Source: an uncultured Flavobacteriaceae bacterium (GTDB lineage: Bacteria; Bacteroidota; Bacteroidia; Flavobacteriales; Flavobacteriaceae). Taken from it: a stretch of DNA of 64,000 nt. Position numbers and translations under genes: made by a program. The stretch lies in NCBI GenBank assembly GCA_947493535.1, contig CANLRK010000003.1:124001-188000 (forward strand). The letters run 5' to 3'. Numbering within the stretch: the first letter of the stretch is position 1; each line of letters starts with the position of its first letter. Below the pieces are notes generated by a model. That model saw only the letters and a program-made list of their open reading frames with translations, had not been told where the DNA came from and did no database searches. This document shows, piece by piece, positions 8,708-18,243 of the stretch.

Positions 8708-10150
8708 TTAATATTTAATGCAAACGTTTTTAGGTTCCGTAAAAAAACGAAGCGCTTCAAATCCTCCTTCACGTCCAACACCAGAGTTTTTCATACCTCC
8801 AAAAGGAGTGCGTAAATCACGCATAAGCCAAGTGTTTATCCATACAATTCCTGCGTGGATGTTTTTAGCCAAATACATGCTTCTGTTAAGGTTGTTGGTC
8901 CATATTGTACTTGATAACCCGTATGGTACATCATTAGCTAGGGATAAGGCTTCCTGATCAGTATCAAAAGGCATTAAAGTAACTACGGGTCCAAAAATTT
9001 CTTCTTGTGTTAACTTACAATTGTTATTAGTGACTTCGATAACAGTAGGTTCTAGGTAAAAACCTTCTTCATAATTTGTTACTTTAACGTAGTTTCCTCC
9101 ACATAGAATAGTACCTCCTTCTTGACTAGCTATATCAATATATGATTTTACTTTTTCAAGATGAGCTTTGGATACTAAGGCACCAATATTTGTAGTATTA
9201 TCAAGTGGATTTCCTACTTTTAGAGTTTTTACTTTTGCTATAAAATCGGTTTTAAATTGATCATAAATACTGCGTTCAATATATATGCGCGACCCACATA
9301 AACAAATTTGCCCTTGATTAGCAAAACTTGATTTTAATGTTACATTAAGCATTTTGTCATAATCACAATCAGCAAATATTAAATTTGGGTTTTTTCCTCC
9401 TAATTCTAAGGATAATTTTTTAAACATCGGAGCTGCAGTGCGTGCTATATGAGCACCAGTTGCGGTACCTCCTGTAAATGAAATAGCCTTAATGTTTTTG
9501 TGTGCAACAATTGCTTGTCCAGTAGTATGTCCTAAACCGTGTACAATGTTTAATACACCTTTTGGTAATCCTGCTTTATTGCAGATTTCTCCTAGGAGGT
9601 ACGCCGTCATGGGAGTAACTTCACTAGGTTTGGCAACTACGGTGTTTCCAGCGGCTAAAGCTGGAGCTATTTTCCAAGAAAATAAATACAAGGGTAAATT
9701 CCAAGGAGAAATACACCCAACTACACCAATAGGGTTGCGTAAAGTAAAATTAAAGGCATTTAAACCAACACTTTCATGAGCTTCGCTTGAAAATTGAGTA
9801 ATAGCATTTGCAAAAAACTGAAAGTTACTGGATGCTCTAGGAATATCAACAGTAGTGGCTAAACTTAAAGGTTTTCCGTTGTCAATGGCTTCTGCTTCTG
9901 CAAATGTTTCTAGGTTTTCTTCGATTAATGATGCTATTTTTGAAAGGATCTTACTGCGCTGTTCAAGCGTAGTGTTTGACCATGCTTCAAAAGCGTTATT
10001 TGCGGCTTGATAGGCATTCTCTACATCATCACTAGATGAGTTGGGTAAAATGCTATATATTTTACCAGTAGATGGGTTGTAATTGTCAAGCCATTCATTA
10101 TGTTTAGGTGCTGTAAAAGCTCCGTTTATGTAGTTTAGTATTTTCTTCAT
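8708..10150 (-). CDS. Aldehyde dehydrogenase, probable 2-aminomuconate 6-semialdehyde dehydrogenase
   Basis: 480 residues, a full-length NAD(P)+ aldehyde dehydrogenase. Visible motifs are GCISPWNLPL, FTGGTATG (cofactor loop), LELGGKNPNLIF (general base Glu), and the nucleophile Cys in NQGQICLCGSRIY. EEIFGPVV and the C-terminal GVGREGG are also present. Family and operon context point to oxidation of 2-aminomuconate 6-semialdehyde to 2-aminomuconate. The final specificity is inferred from context; the fold and chemistry are clear. Confidence 0.92.
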   Translation of the reverse strand: MKKILNYINGAFTAPKHNEWLDNYNPSTGKIYSILPNSSSDDVENAYQAANNAFEAWSNTTLEQRSKILSKIASLIEENLETFAEAEAIDNGKPLSLATTVDIPRASSNFQFFANAITQFSSEAHESVGLNAFNFTLRNPIGVVGCISPWNLPLYLFSWKIAPALAAGNTVVAKPSEVTPMTAYLLGEICNKAGLPKGVLNIVHGLGHTTGQAIVAHKNIKAISFTGGTATGAHIARTAAPMFKKLSLELGGKNPNLIFADCDYDKMLNVTLKSSFANQGQICLCGSRIYIERSIYDQFKTDFIAKVKTLKVGNPLDNTTNIGALVSKAHLEKVKSYIDIASQEGGTILCGGNYVKVTNYEEGFYLEPTVIEVTNNNCKLTQEEIFGPVVTLMPFDTDQEALSLANDVPYGLSSTIWTNNLNRSMYLAKNIHAGIVWINTWLMRDLRTPFGGMKNSGVGREGGFEALRFFTEPKNVCIKY

Positions 10151-10155
10151 AAGTA

Positions 10156-10917
10156 CTAACTAAAAATTTGTTCTAATTGTTTTGCCGTATGTTTTAAATC
10201 GCCAGTATAGGTTTGTATTTCATTTTCATTAAAGCGAGCCGATGGACCTGAGGTGCTTATGGCGGCTATAAATTTACCATGCACGTTTATAACAGGTACA
10301 GCAACACATACCAAACCTATTTCATTTTCTTCTAAATCTAAAGCAAAGCCCTGTGTTTTGATGTTTTCAATTTCTTTAGAAAGTTTTTTTATGTTTGTTA
10401 TGGTGTTTTTGGTTACTTTTTCTAAAGGTAGTTCACTAATAATTGTTTTAAAATCAGGTTCAGCAAAGGCGAGCATTATTTTACCAAGTGCTGTACAATG
10501 TACGGGTTTTTCGCTTCCTATTTGTGAGTTGATTTGTAAATCGTGCCTGCTGATTACTTTATCGATAAAATATACTTTTTTATTTTTATAAATTGCTAAA
10601 TGAGCTGTTTCTCCGGCTTGTTTTGCCAGTGCCTCCATGTAAGGTCTAGCTTTAGCAATAAAGTTTTTGTTGATAGGAACTTTTTGACCTAGTTCAAATA
10701 ATTTGAGTCCTAAACGATACTTTCCGTTTTCAGGGTTTTGCTGAATAACGTTTAGGTTTTCCATGGTAGCTAACATTCTATACACAGCACTTTTGTTGGT
10801 GTTTAGCTGTTGCGCAAGCTCAGTAACACCAAGTTCATTATTGTGCGATGTGAAACATTCTAAAATTTGAAATGCTTTAGCTACAGAGGTATTTAATATT
10901 TTCTTTTCGTTACTCAT
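10156..10917 (-). CDS. IclR-family transcriptional regulator
   Basis: 253 residues: an N-terminal winged helix (residues ~8-70, LGVTELAQQLNTNKSAVYRMLATMENLNVIQQ) and a C-terminal IclR effector domain (GETAHLAIYKNKKVYFIDKV, CTALGKIMLAF, VCVAVPVINVHGKFIAAISTSGP). It sits inside the kynurenine operon, its ATG overlapping the ridA stop by one base (TAATG). By family behaviour it probably senses a pathway metabolite and controls this operon; whether as activator or repressor cannot be read from sequence. Confidence 0.93.
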   Translation of the reverse strand: MSNEKKILNTSVAKAFQILECFTSHNNELGVTELAQQLNTNKSAVYRMLATMENLNVIQQNPENGKYRLGLKLFELGQKVPINKNFIAKARPYMEALAKQAGETAHLAIYKNKKVYFIDKVISRHDLQINSQIGSEKPVHCTALGKIMLAFAEPDFKTIISELPLEKVTKNTITNIKKLSKEIENIKTQGFALDLEENEIGLVCVAVPVINVHGKFIAAISTSGPSARFNENEIQTYTGDLKHTAKQLEQIFS

Positions 10918-11330
10918 TATGCTTTTTTATAAGCAACCACTTTAATTTCAATTAATAAATGAGGGTGAGGTAATTGGTGTACCGCAACTGTTGTTCTTGT
11001 TGGTCCATCGTAATCAAAATATTGAGCATATACTTCATTGTATCCTCCAAAGTCATTCATGTTAACTAAAAAAGAAGTAACATCAACTATATCTTTTAAG
11101 CTAGCGCCTTCTTCTTTTAAGATGTCATTGATGTTTTCTAAAACAGCTTTAGTTTGTGCTTTAATATCTAAGTTAGTGGTTCCAAACTCATCAACTTCTA
11201 CACCTTCAAAAGAGTTGTCTGGACGTCTAGAACTGGTGCCTGATACGTAAATAAAATCACCTACACGTTTTACGTGTGGAAATTTACCTCTTGGTGTAGC
11301 TTTACCGTCTATTAATTTTCCTTTGTTCAT
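10917..11330 (-). CDS. RidA-family protein, probable 2-aminomuconate deaminase
   Basis: 137 residues of the YjgF/YER057c/UK114 fold: [50 protein letters not shown], and the conserved active-site segment [25 protein letters not shown] with Arg and Glu. Most RidA members hydrolyse enamines/imines; in 2-aminomuconate pathways a family member deaminates 2-aminomuconate to 4-oxalocrotonate. Operon position supports that reading over the general RidA housekeeping role. It is 10 bases downstream of kmo. Confidence 0.9.
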   Translation of the reverse strand: MNKGKLIDGKATPRGKFPHVKRVGDFIYVSGTSSRRPDNSFEGVEVDEFGTTNLDIKAQTKAVLENINDILKEEGASLKDIVDVTSFLVNMNDFGGYNEVYAQYFDYDGPTRTTVAVHQLPHPHLLIEIKVVAYKKA

Positions 11331-11340
11331 AATGTTGTAT

Positions 11341-12738
11341 TTATTTTAAACCAGCAACCTTATCTTCTTCAAGAATCTCGTTGGTATGCTGTTGTACTTG
11401 TTTTAAAATGTTGTTTAGGTTTTCTGTAGTATCAATTTCTTTGTCTGCTATCATATTTAATAGGGCTTTGTCTTGCGCACGACCTATTTTCATAGCTTTA
11501 GCATAATTGATGTTTTCATTAAAGGTAACCATAGAGTATTTAGAAAAGTACTCAGTTGGGAATGTTTTTTCTAAATCCATTTCTAGCTTGCGCTTTTCCT
11601 TAAAAATAGGATTGGCTACATGATCACGCATTTCGTAATAGTTATCTATAGCCAAATCTGCAATTGCATCGGTATCTTCTTTTCTAGCTTTTTCATAAGT
11701 TTTAAAGGTAGCATTCCAATCACCAGAATGCTGATCTAGAATACTGTCAAAAACGACTACATCTTCAAATGAAGCATTCATCCCTTGTCCGTAAAACGGA
11801 ACAATGGCATGAGCAGCATCACCCATTAACAAGGTATTACCTTTATACTGCCATGGGCTACACTTTACGGTTCCTAAAGCTCCAGTTGGATTACCAAAAA
11901 ATTCTTTATCTAAATCAGGGATTAATTTTAAAGCATCTGGAAATTGAGTTTCAAAAAACTCGGTTACCTTTTCTATAGTAGTTAAATTATTAAAGTTGTA
12001 CTCACCTTCATCATAACTTAAAAATAAAGTAACGGTAAAGCTTCCATCTAAATTAGGTAATGCAATTAGCATATACTGTCCGCGTGGCCAAATATGTAAA
12101 TGATCTTTACTAATTAAATGTTTACCATCACTGTCAGCAGGAATTTCTAATTCTTTGTAGCCATGAGTCAAATAGTTTTGTGAGTAGCTAAATAGGAACT
12201 TTTTTTCTAGGTAGTAACTCTTTCTTAGTGCAGATCCAGCACCATCTGTTCCGAAAACAACATCACCTGTAACTGAAAACTCTTCTTTTGATTCATAACA
12301 TTTAAAATGAACAGTATTTTTTTCAATATCTACACTGGTACATTTCTTATTAAAATGTAGGGTTACATTTTCATGTTGTTCAGCCTCGTCTAGAAGTAAA
12401 CCATTTAAACCACCTCTGGAAATAGAATTGATATACTCACCATCTCTTCCTGAATAGTTTGATGAAAAAGTATTTCCTTCTGTATTGTGAATCAATCTTC
12501 CGTACATGGGAATACATAGAGGCTCTACTTTATCTTTAATACCAACCAGCTTCATGGCTTTAATTCCTCTATCTGATAAAGCTAAGTTAATAGATCGACC
12601 AGCAGAAATATCTGTTGTTCTTAAATCTGGTCTGCTCTCGTATAAATCTACTTTATAGCCGCGTTGTGCTAGGCGTAAACCTAATAACGAACCACAAAGT
12701 CCTGCTCCGATAATGATAATATGTTCTTGTTTATCCAT
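11341..12738 (-). CDS. kmo: Kynurenine 3-monooxygenase
   Basis: 465 residues, class A flavoprotein hydroxylase. The N-terminal FAD dinucleotide motif is [28 protein letters not shown]; the DG motif is [11 protein letters not shown], and the second FAD motif [21 protein letters not shown]. The KMO-specific [15 protein letters not shown] near residue 50 and a Lys-rich C-terminus are present. It hydroxylates L-kynurenine to 3-hydroxykynurenine using NADPH and O2. Its ATG overlaps the kynU stop by one base, so translation is probably coupled. Confidence 0.96.
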   Translation of the reverse strand: MDKQEHIIIIGAGLCGSLLGLRLAQRGYKVDLYESRPDLRTTDISAGRSINLALSDRGIKAMKLVGIKDKVEPLCIPMYGRLIHNTEGNTFSSNYSGRDGEYINSISRGGLNGLLLDEAEQHENVTLHFNKKCTSVDIEKNTVHFKCYESKEEFSVTGDVVFGTDGAGSALRKSYYLEKKFLFSYSQNYLTHGYKELEIPADSDGKHLISKDHLHIWPRGQYMLIALPNLDGSFTVTLFLSYDEGEYNFNNLTTIEKVTEFFETQFPDALKLIPDLDKEFFGNPTGALGTVKCSPWQYKGNTLLMGDAAHAIVPFYGQGMNASFEDVVVFDSILDQHSGDWNATFKTYEKARKEDTDAIADLAIDNYYEMRDHVANPIFKEKRKLEMDLEKTFPTEYFSKYSMVTFNENINYAKAMKIGRAQDKALLNMIADKEIDTTENLNNILKQVQQHTNEILEEDKVAGLK

Positions 12739-14006
12739 TATAGTAATGTTTTTAATTTTTCTACCATATTAAACACGTCTTGAAAAGTGTTGTACATTGG
12801 TACAGGAGCACAACGTATTACATCTGGTTCTCGCCAATCTGTTATAATATGATTGTCTGTTAAGGCTTTGTGTAAACTTTTATCAGCATTTTTTACTTGA
12901 ACTGATAGTTGACAACCTCTTTCTTGTGGATTTGTTGGAGTAATAACCTTGATTCTATCAGTGTCAATTTGATTGATTAAGAACTCGAAATAACCTGTTA
13001 ATTGTTCTGATTTTTCACGTAAAGCATCCATGCCTACATCATTAAACATATCTAACGAGGCTTTAATTGCTGCCATAGATAAAATAGGAGGGTTGCTTAA
13101 TTGGTAGCCTTCTGCTCCTGGGATTATATCAAGCTCTTGACGCATGTTAAAACGTGTTGCTTTATTGTGGCTCCACCAGCCAGAAAACTTTTTTAAGTCT
13201 TTATTATGTGCGTGTTTTTCATGTATAAACAAGCCTCCTAAACTACCTGGGCCTGAGTTTAAGTATTTGTAGGTACACCATGCAGCAAAATCAACCCCAG
13301 AATCATGTAGGTCTGGCTTAATATTTCCTACTCCATGCGCTAAATCAATACCTACCATACAATTTTTAGCATGACCTAAAGTTGCAATTTTTTTAATATC
13401 TAAGTATTGGCCCGTATAATAGTTAACCCCACCAATTAATAGTAATGCAATTTCATCACCTTGCTCATCAAGAATAGTTTCAAGGTCTTCCATTCTTAAC
13501 AACTCTTCTCCTTCTCGAGGTTTCCATTCAATAACCCCATCTTTAGAGTTAAATCCATGAAAATTTAATTGTGATTCTACCGCGTAGCGATCTGATGGAA
13601 ATGCGTCACTTTCAATAACAATTTTATATTTCTTTTTAGTTGGTTGGTAAAAAGAAACCATTAGCAAATGAAGGTTAGTTGTTAAAGTGTTCATAACCAC
13701 AACTTCTATAGGTTTAGCTCCTACAATTTTTGCCATAGCATCAGTTAAAAATTCGTGGTAAGGCATCCATGGATTTTGTGCTTCAAAATGCCCTTCAACG
13801 CCTAAGTTGGCCCAGTCATTTAACTCTTGATTAATATATTGCTTTGTCGTTTTAGGTTGTAAGCCTAACGAGTTTCCACACATGTAAATCCAGTCTTTCC
13901 CATTATTGTCTTTTGGAATATGAAACTGATTTCGTAGGTGTTTTAAGGTATCTTTTTGATCTAAACTTTTAGCAAAGTCTAATGTAGCTTTAAATGTAGA
14001 AGACAT
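12738..14006 (-). CDS. kynU: Kynureninase
   Basis: 422 residues of the fold-type I PLP family. FIYMCGNSLGLQP-like segment (DWIYMCGNSLGLQP) near residue 40, the EGHFEAQNPWMPYHE loop, DLAHGVGN with the PLP Asp, and the Schiff-base Lys in WCTYKYLNSGPGS are characteristic. It cleaves 3-hydroxykynurenine (or kynurenine) to 3-hydroxyanthranilate (or anthranilate) and alanine. First gene of the minus-strand operon; a -7 element TACATTTG lies 34 bases upstream. Confidence 0.96.
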   Translation of the reverse strand: MSSTFKATLDFAKSLDQKDTLKHLRNQFHIPKDNNGKDWIYMCGNSLGLQPKTTKQYINQELNDWANLGVEGHFEAQNPWMPYHEFLTDAMAKIVGAKPIEVVVMNTLTTNLHLLMVSFYQPTKKKYKIVIESDAFPSDRYAVESQLNFHGFNSKDGVIEWKPREGEELLRMEDLETILDEQGDEIALLLIGGVNYYTGQYLDIKKIATLGHAKNCMVGIDLAHGVGNIKPDLHDSGVDFAAWCTYKYLNSGPGSLGGLFIHEKHAHNKDLKKFSGWWSHNKATRFNMRQELDIIPGAEGYQLSNPPILSMAAIKASLDMFNDVGMDALREKSEQLTGYFEFLINQIDTDRIKVITPTNPQERGCQLSVQVKNADKSLHKALTDNHIITDWREPDVIRCAPVPMYNTFQDVFNMVEKLKTLL

Positions 14007-14039
14007 GTTTGTTGTTTTAATAATTGAAACAGTGTTTTA

Positions 14040-14047
14040 CAAATGTA
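14040..14047 (-). promoter_or_regulatory. -7 element TACATTTG of the kynurenine operon
   Basis: On the minus strand TACATTTG matches TAnnTTTG and lies 34 bases upstream of kynU. No TTG is found 17-23 bases further upstream, which would suit a promoter that needs an activator. Confidence 0.5.
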
Positions 14048-14120
14048 GTTTTTTTTAATGAAACACTAAATAATACACGCAATAAAAACTTAAGAGTTAT
14101 TGTTGTATATTTAAGTTCGA

Positions 14121-15371
14121 ATGAGGTTAAAAAATAAAATAGAAAAATTCTTGAATTGCAGTTTTTCGGAAGAAAAAAGTAAAGATATTTTCCATGTACA
14201 TAAAGTTAAATTGATTAATAATGTGTTAATGGTTTATGTAGTAATGCAGCTGTTTTCGGTAGTGTTTTCTGTATTTTTTACTGAATGTACATTAGTGGGG
14301 TTTTATATATATGCTTTACTAATTAATGCAATATTATTACTCTGGTTAAGAAAAACTGGAAATGTAAATTATGTGTCCGTAGTATTCATTTTAGCCAATT
14401 GGTTACCAACCCCAGTTTTTATTTATTTATACGGAGACCCTTACATGACTAATAATTTATGGATAATAGCATTATCCTTACTAGCGTTATTTACATTAGG
14501 AAGAAAATGGAGGTATATAGCCGTATTGTACGCGCTATTAAACTTGTTTTATAGCTTGTATATCGTTATTCAGAAAAAAGGAGTTAGTATTCAAAATTAT
14601 ACAATAACAGATTATTGTTCTGCAGCAATTGACACCATTTTTATATTAGTAATTATTTATATGGTAGTGTTGCAGTATATTAAATTTAACGAGGCAGTAA
14701 ATACTAGCATTAGAAAGAAAAATAAAGAATTAGAAAAGCAAAATATAATAATTGAAAACCAGAATAGAATAAAAACTAACTTATTAAAAGAAGTACATCA
14801 TCGTGTAAAAAATAATTTACAAATGGTAAATAGTATGGTGCATATGCAGTATAGGGGTAATGTTGATGAAAGTGTAAAACATACTTTAAAAAAAGTTGAG
14901 CGGAGAATTTTAACTATGGCCAAACTGCATGAAAAAATTTATCAGTCTGATAGTTTCGAGATAGTTAATATGAAGGGATATATTAAAGAATTACTGTATG
15001 ATTTATTACATATAAATGAAGATGTTGAATTAACGTATACTATAGATGTAGATAAAAAATTGAAATTTAGTAATGAAGTAAGCTTGTATATTGGTTTGTT
15101 AATTACAGAATTAGTTATTAATGTGTTAAAACATGCGTTTGATTCCGATAAAGGTCATTTAACAATAAGTCTTAAAAAAGTTGCAACTAATAATTATGAG
15201 TTAAAAGTTGCAGATAATGGTAAAGGTTTTGATTATGAAGAATCAAAATTAAAAAGTAAAGGTTTAGGACAACAATTAATAAACTCGTTTACACGTCAAA
15301 TTAACGGCGAGCTTCAAATTTCTAGCAGTAATGTAGGTACAGAATATAAGGTGTTTTTTAGTGACTATTAG
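14121..15371 (+). CDS. Membrane sensor histidine kinase (HisKA_2 type), no adjacent response regulator
   Basis: 416 residues. Five or six hydrophobic segments between residues ~30 and 195, a short coiled-coil-like linker (KKNKELEKQNIIIENQNR), then the H-box LLKEVHHRVKNNLQMVNSMVHMQ with the phosphorylatable His at 226/227, and a HATPase with N-box ELVINVLKHAF and G-box VADNGKGFDYEE...KGLGQQLI. Typical of the HisKA_2/HWE-like class. No response regulator gene is nearby. Its last 14 bases overlap the end of convergent msrA. Confidence 0.9.
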   Translation: MRLKNKIEKFLNCSFSEEKSKDIFHVHKVKLINNVLMVYVVMQLFSVVFSVFFTECTLVGFYIYALLINAILLLWLRKTGNVNYVSVVFILANWLPTPVFIYLYGDPYMTNNLWIIALSLLALFTLGRKWRYIAVLYALLNLFYSLYIVIQKKGVSIQNYTITDYCSAAIDTIFILVIIYMVVLQYIKFNEAVNTSIRKKNKELEKQNIIIENQNRIKTNLLKEVHHRVKNNLQMVNSMVHMQYRGNVDESVKHTLKKVERRILTMAKLHEKIYQSDSFEIVNMKGYIKELLYDLLHINEDVELTYTIDVDKKLKFSNEVSLYIGLLITELVINVLKHAFDSDKGHLTISLKKVATNNYELKVADNGKGFDYEESKLKSKGLGQQLINSFTRQINGELQISSSNVGTEYKVFFSDY

Positions 15372-15987
15372 CGTTTGTTTTTAAAAGTTCGGGGAACTTT
15401 TGCTTAAATTTATTTAGCCTAGGTACAGAAACTGCCTTTATATAACTGTTGTTGGGATGTAAGCTTTTATAGTTTTGATGATATTGTTCTGCTATCCAAA
15501 AAGTTTCAAAAGCAACTACTTCTGCAGCAATTTCAGCATTTAGTTTTGCAGATAACGCTTTTTTCTTTTTTAAGATTATGTTTTTTTGTGCTTCATTTTT
15601 ATAAAAAATGATGGACCTGTATTGTGAACCAATATCTGGGCCTTGACCATTAAATTGAGTCGGGTTTTGTGAACCAAAATACACGTCAACTAAAGTGCTA
15701 AAAGAAACTGTTTTAGGATTGTAAATAACTTCTACGGATTCTGCGTGTCCAGTACGTCCGGTATTACTACTTTCATAGGTAGGGTTTTTGGTATGCCCAC
15801 CAGCATAGCCGCTAACAACTTCTTCAACGCCGTTAACACTTTCAAAAATAGATTCAACACACCAAAAACAGCCACTTGCAAAATATGCTCTTTCAAGTTT
15901 TGAATTTTTCAACTCTTGAGAAGTTGAGGTGTTTGTGCACGATAAAGTAAGGAAGGTAAATACAAAAAGAATTAAATAGTTTTTCAT
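15358..15987 (-). CDS. msrA: Peptide-methionine (S)-S-oxide reductase, lipoprotein form
   Basis: The start is placed at MKNYLILFVFTFLTLSC (15987), giving a signal peptide with lipobox LTLSC; the track start 26 codons earlier adds a segment with no match to the family. The catalytic motif is AYFASGCFWCVESIFE. The segments VSGYAGGHTKNPTYE, GHAESVEVIYNP and FYKNEAQK are typical of MsrA. It repairs oxidised methionine in envelope proteins using thioredoxin-type reductants. No msrB is fused or adjacent. Ends overlap the sensor kinase. Confidence 0.93.
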   Translation of the reverse strand: MKNYLILFVFTFLTLSCTNTSTSQELKNSKLERAYFASGCFWCVESIFESVNGVEEVVSGYAGGHTKNPTYESSNTGRTGHAESVEVIYNPKTVSFSTLVDVYFGSQNPTQFNGQGPDIGSQYRSIIFYKNEAQKNIILKKKKALSAKLNAEIAAEVVAFETFWIAEQYHQNYKSLHPNNSYIKAVSVPRLNKFKQKFPELLKTNANSH

Positions 15988-16055
15988 GTAAAGTAGTTTT
16001 TTTACTTCTGTCGAAAAACTATTTAATTCCTTATAAAGAATGTTAGGTTTAGATA

Positions 16056-16607
16056 TTAAAACCAATCTAAGCGCATGCTTTTAACTTTAGCAGCATCTGG
16101 TATGCTGGCTTCGTCTATAGTGGTGTTGTAATCAAATTTGTATGCACTAGGTAGTTGATCTACAGAAATAGTAATGTAAAAGTCTTCATTTTTAAATTCA
16201 ACATTAATATTGTTTAAAATTCGATCAATTTTTGAGACTTCATAATTCTCTCTAAAATCTTTAAAAGTACTCTCTAAACTTATGTTTTTAGCTGTTTTGT
16301 AGCGCTTGTCTCTTAGTGTAACTATATTAATTTTTGCATTCTCATCAAAAGGATCAGAAGGTGATAATGATAATAAGTGCGCTCCTTGTTTATTGTATAT
16401 TTCAATGTCAGTATTTCTCCCTGCAAACTCATCACCAGCTACTCTTTTTACAATGGAATCGTTTGCAAAAACAGAATCGATTTGTTTAAGGGTGTAGTTT
16501 CGTTTTAATACACCAATTTGATTTTTTTGTATTAAAAACGGATCTTCTTTTTTAGCACATTGAACAAATAGAATACTTGTTAAAACTATTAAAAATATTT
16601 TTTTCAT
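16056..16607 (-). CDS. Hypothetical lipoprotein
   Basis: 183 residues. The signal peptide MKKIFLIVLTSILFVQC has a lipobox (FVQC) and lipidated Cys17. The rest is soluble and acidic, with KRNYTLKQIDSVFANDSIVKRV and a DIEIYNKQGAHLLSLSPSD segment; no family is recognised with confidence. It lies 7 bases downstream of the HerA-like ATPase gene and 68 bases before msrA on the same strand, so the three may be co-transcribed. Probably an inner-face outer-membrane or periplasmic lipoprotein. Confidence 0.65.
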   Translation of the reverse strand: MKKIFLIVLTSILFVQCAKKEDPFLIQKNQIGVLKRNYTLKQIDSVFANDSIVKRVAGDEFAGRNTDIEIYNKQGAHLLSLSPSDPFDENAKINIVTLRDKRYKTAKNISLESTFKDFRENYEVSKIDRILNNINVEFKNEDFYITISVDQLPSAYKFDYNTTIDEASIPDAAKVKSMRLDWF

Positions 16608-16614
16608 AAGTGTT

Positions 16615-18132
16615 TTATTTTATAAATTTCTTTAAAATTCCTAGAGCACTTCTTATAAATGTAGCGCTAGTTAGAACTTTTATTACAGGGTTTTGGCGTG
16701 TACTTCTTCGGGAAGAACTACGTCGGTTTCTTTTTTCTTCTTCTTTTCGTGCTTCGGTTTTTTCACGTTCTTTTTCAGAAGCTTTTATTTTGGCTTCTAA
16801 AATTTCATAAGCACTCTCGCGATCTATTTCTTTTTCGTATTTTTTTACTAAATCGGAATTACTAATTAGTTCATTTAATTCTGAATTGGTTAATACATCC
16901 ATTCTACTCATTGGCGCACGGAGTAGTGTTGCTGCTAAAGGAGTAGGGCGTCCTTTTTCATCTAACGCAGAAACTAATGCCTCGCCAATACCTAAAGAAG
17001 TTAACATTTCAGTAGTGTCGTAATAATCAGTTTCAGGGTAATTTTGGGCAGTAAGCTTTATAGCTTTGCGGTCTTTTGCTGTAAAAGCTCTCAAGGCGTG
17101 CTGAATTTTTAAACCTAGCTGACTTAAAACCGCATCAGGAACATCAGTTGGGTTTTGGGTTACAAAATACAGTCCAATTCCTTTGGAGCGAATAAGTTTA
17201 ACAATACTTTCTAACTGATTTAATAGGGCTTTAGAGGCATTGTTAAAAATAAGATGTGCTTCATCAATAAATAAAACAAGTTCGGGCCTATCTGTATCCC
17301 CTTGCTCAGGAAAAGTTTCATAAATTTCTGCAAGCAAGCTTAGCATGAAAGTTGAAAACAATTTAGGCTTATCTTGTATGTCGGTAAGACGTAAAATATT
17401 AATATATCCTTTTCCGTTTTTATCAATTCGGGTTAAGTCATTAACATCAAACGATTTTTCGCCAAAAAAGAGATCTCCTCCTTGTTGTTCAATTTCAATA
17501 ATTTTACGAAGTATAGCTCCTGTTGAAGCAGTTGAAATACGCCCATATAACTCTTGAAATTCTTCTTTTCCTTCGCCTGTAGCATATTGTAAAACTTTTT
17601 TAAAATCTTTTAAATCGAGTAAACCTAGTTGGTTGTCATCACAATATTTAAATATTACCGAAATAATTCCAGCCTGTGTTTCGGTAACATCTAAAATACG
17701 CGACAAGAGCACTGGTCCAAACTCTGAAACAGTTGCACGCATGCGAACACCACCTTGTTCTGATAAGGACAAAATTTCTACAGGAAAATCATTAGGAGTA
17801 AAAGGGATGCCTATTTTTTCATGACGTTCATCTATTTTAGGGTGTCCGGCACTTGCTTGAGCAATACCACTTAAATCTCCTTTCATGTCCATTAACAGAA
17901 CAGGAATTCCTTTTTCTGATAGATTTTCAGCCAATACTTGTAAAGATTTTGTTTTTCCAGTACCTGTAGCACCTGCAATTAAACCGTGCCTATTCAAGGT
18001 TTTTAAAGGGATTTTCACAAAAGCATCGGTTAGCGTAGTGCCGTTTAACATAGCTGCACCTAATGTAATAGCGTCTCCTTTTGTAGTGTATCCGGAGTTA
18101 ATATGATTAAAGAATTGTTCTGAAGTACCCAT
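16615..18132 (-). CDS. HerA-like / DUF853 P-loop ATPase
   Basis: 505 residues. Walker A is GATGTGKTKSLQ and Walker B LVLFIDEAHLIF, followed by a sensor segment YFVTQNPTDVPDAVLSQLG; LLMDMKGDLSGIAQAS and ITLGAAMLNG are hallmarks of the DUF853 helicase-HerA-like group. The C-terminal ~80 residues are a charged, probably coiled-coil tail (EKEREKTEARKEEEKRNRRSSSRRS). The family resembles DNA translocases; its cellular role is not established. No NurA nuclease is adjacent, so a HerA-NurA repair pair is not supported. Confidence 0.88.
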   Translation of the reverse strand: MGTSEQFFNHINSGYTTKGDAITLGAAMLNGTTLTDAFVKIPLKTLNRHGLIAGATGTGKTKSLQVLAENLSEKGIPVLLMDMKGDLSGIAQASAGHPKIDERHEKIGIPFTPNDFPVEILSLSEQGGVRMRATVSEFGPVLLSRILDVTETQAGIISVIFKYCDDNQLGLLDLKDFKKVLQYATGEGKEEFQELYGRISTASTGAILRKIIEIEQQGGDLFFGEKSFDVNDLTRIDKNGKGYINILRLTDIQDKPKLFSTFMLSLLAEIYETFPEQGDTDRPELVLFIDEAHLIFNNASKALLNQLESIVKLIRSKGIGLYFVTQNPTDVPDAVLSQLGLKIQHALRAFTAKDRKAIKLTAQNYPETDYYDTTEMLTSLGIGEALVSALDEKGRPTPLAATLLRAPMSRMDVLTNSELNELISNSDLVKKYEKEIDRESAYEILEAKIKASEKEREKTEARKEEEKRNRRSSSRRSTRQNPVIKVLTSATFIRSALGILKKFIK

Positions 18133-18227
18133 TATGTAATTAATATAATTTGGCTAAAAATACAATATCTGAGAGCAACTAAAAAATGGAAAGATTTAAA
18201 AAGTAAAGATATGTTCGTGTTAAAATG

Positions 18228-18235
18228 TATCTTTG
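18228..18235 (+). promoter_or_regulatory. -7 element TATCTTTG of queE
   Basis: TATCTTTG matches TAnnTTTG and ends 8 bases before the chosen queE ATG, which supports the shorter start over the track start. Confidence 0.45.
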
Positions 18236-18243
18236 CATCACTT

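Noticed and set aside
9492-9779. Plus-strand ORF within the aldehyde dehydrogenase gene
   Set aside because: Shadow of a well-supported gene on the other strand.
16615-18132. HerA-NurA repair or defence module
   Set aside because: No nuclease or other defence gene adjoins the DUF853 ATPase.
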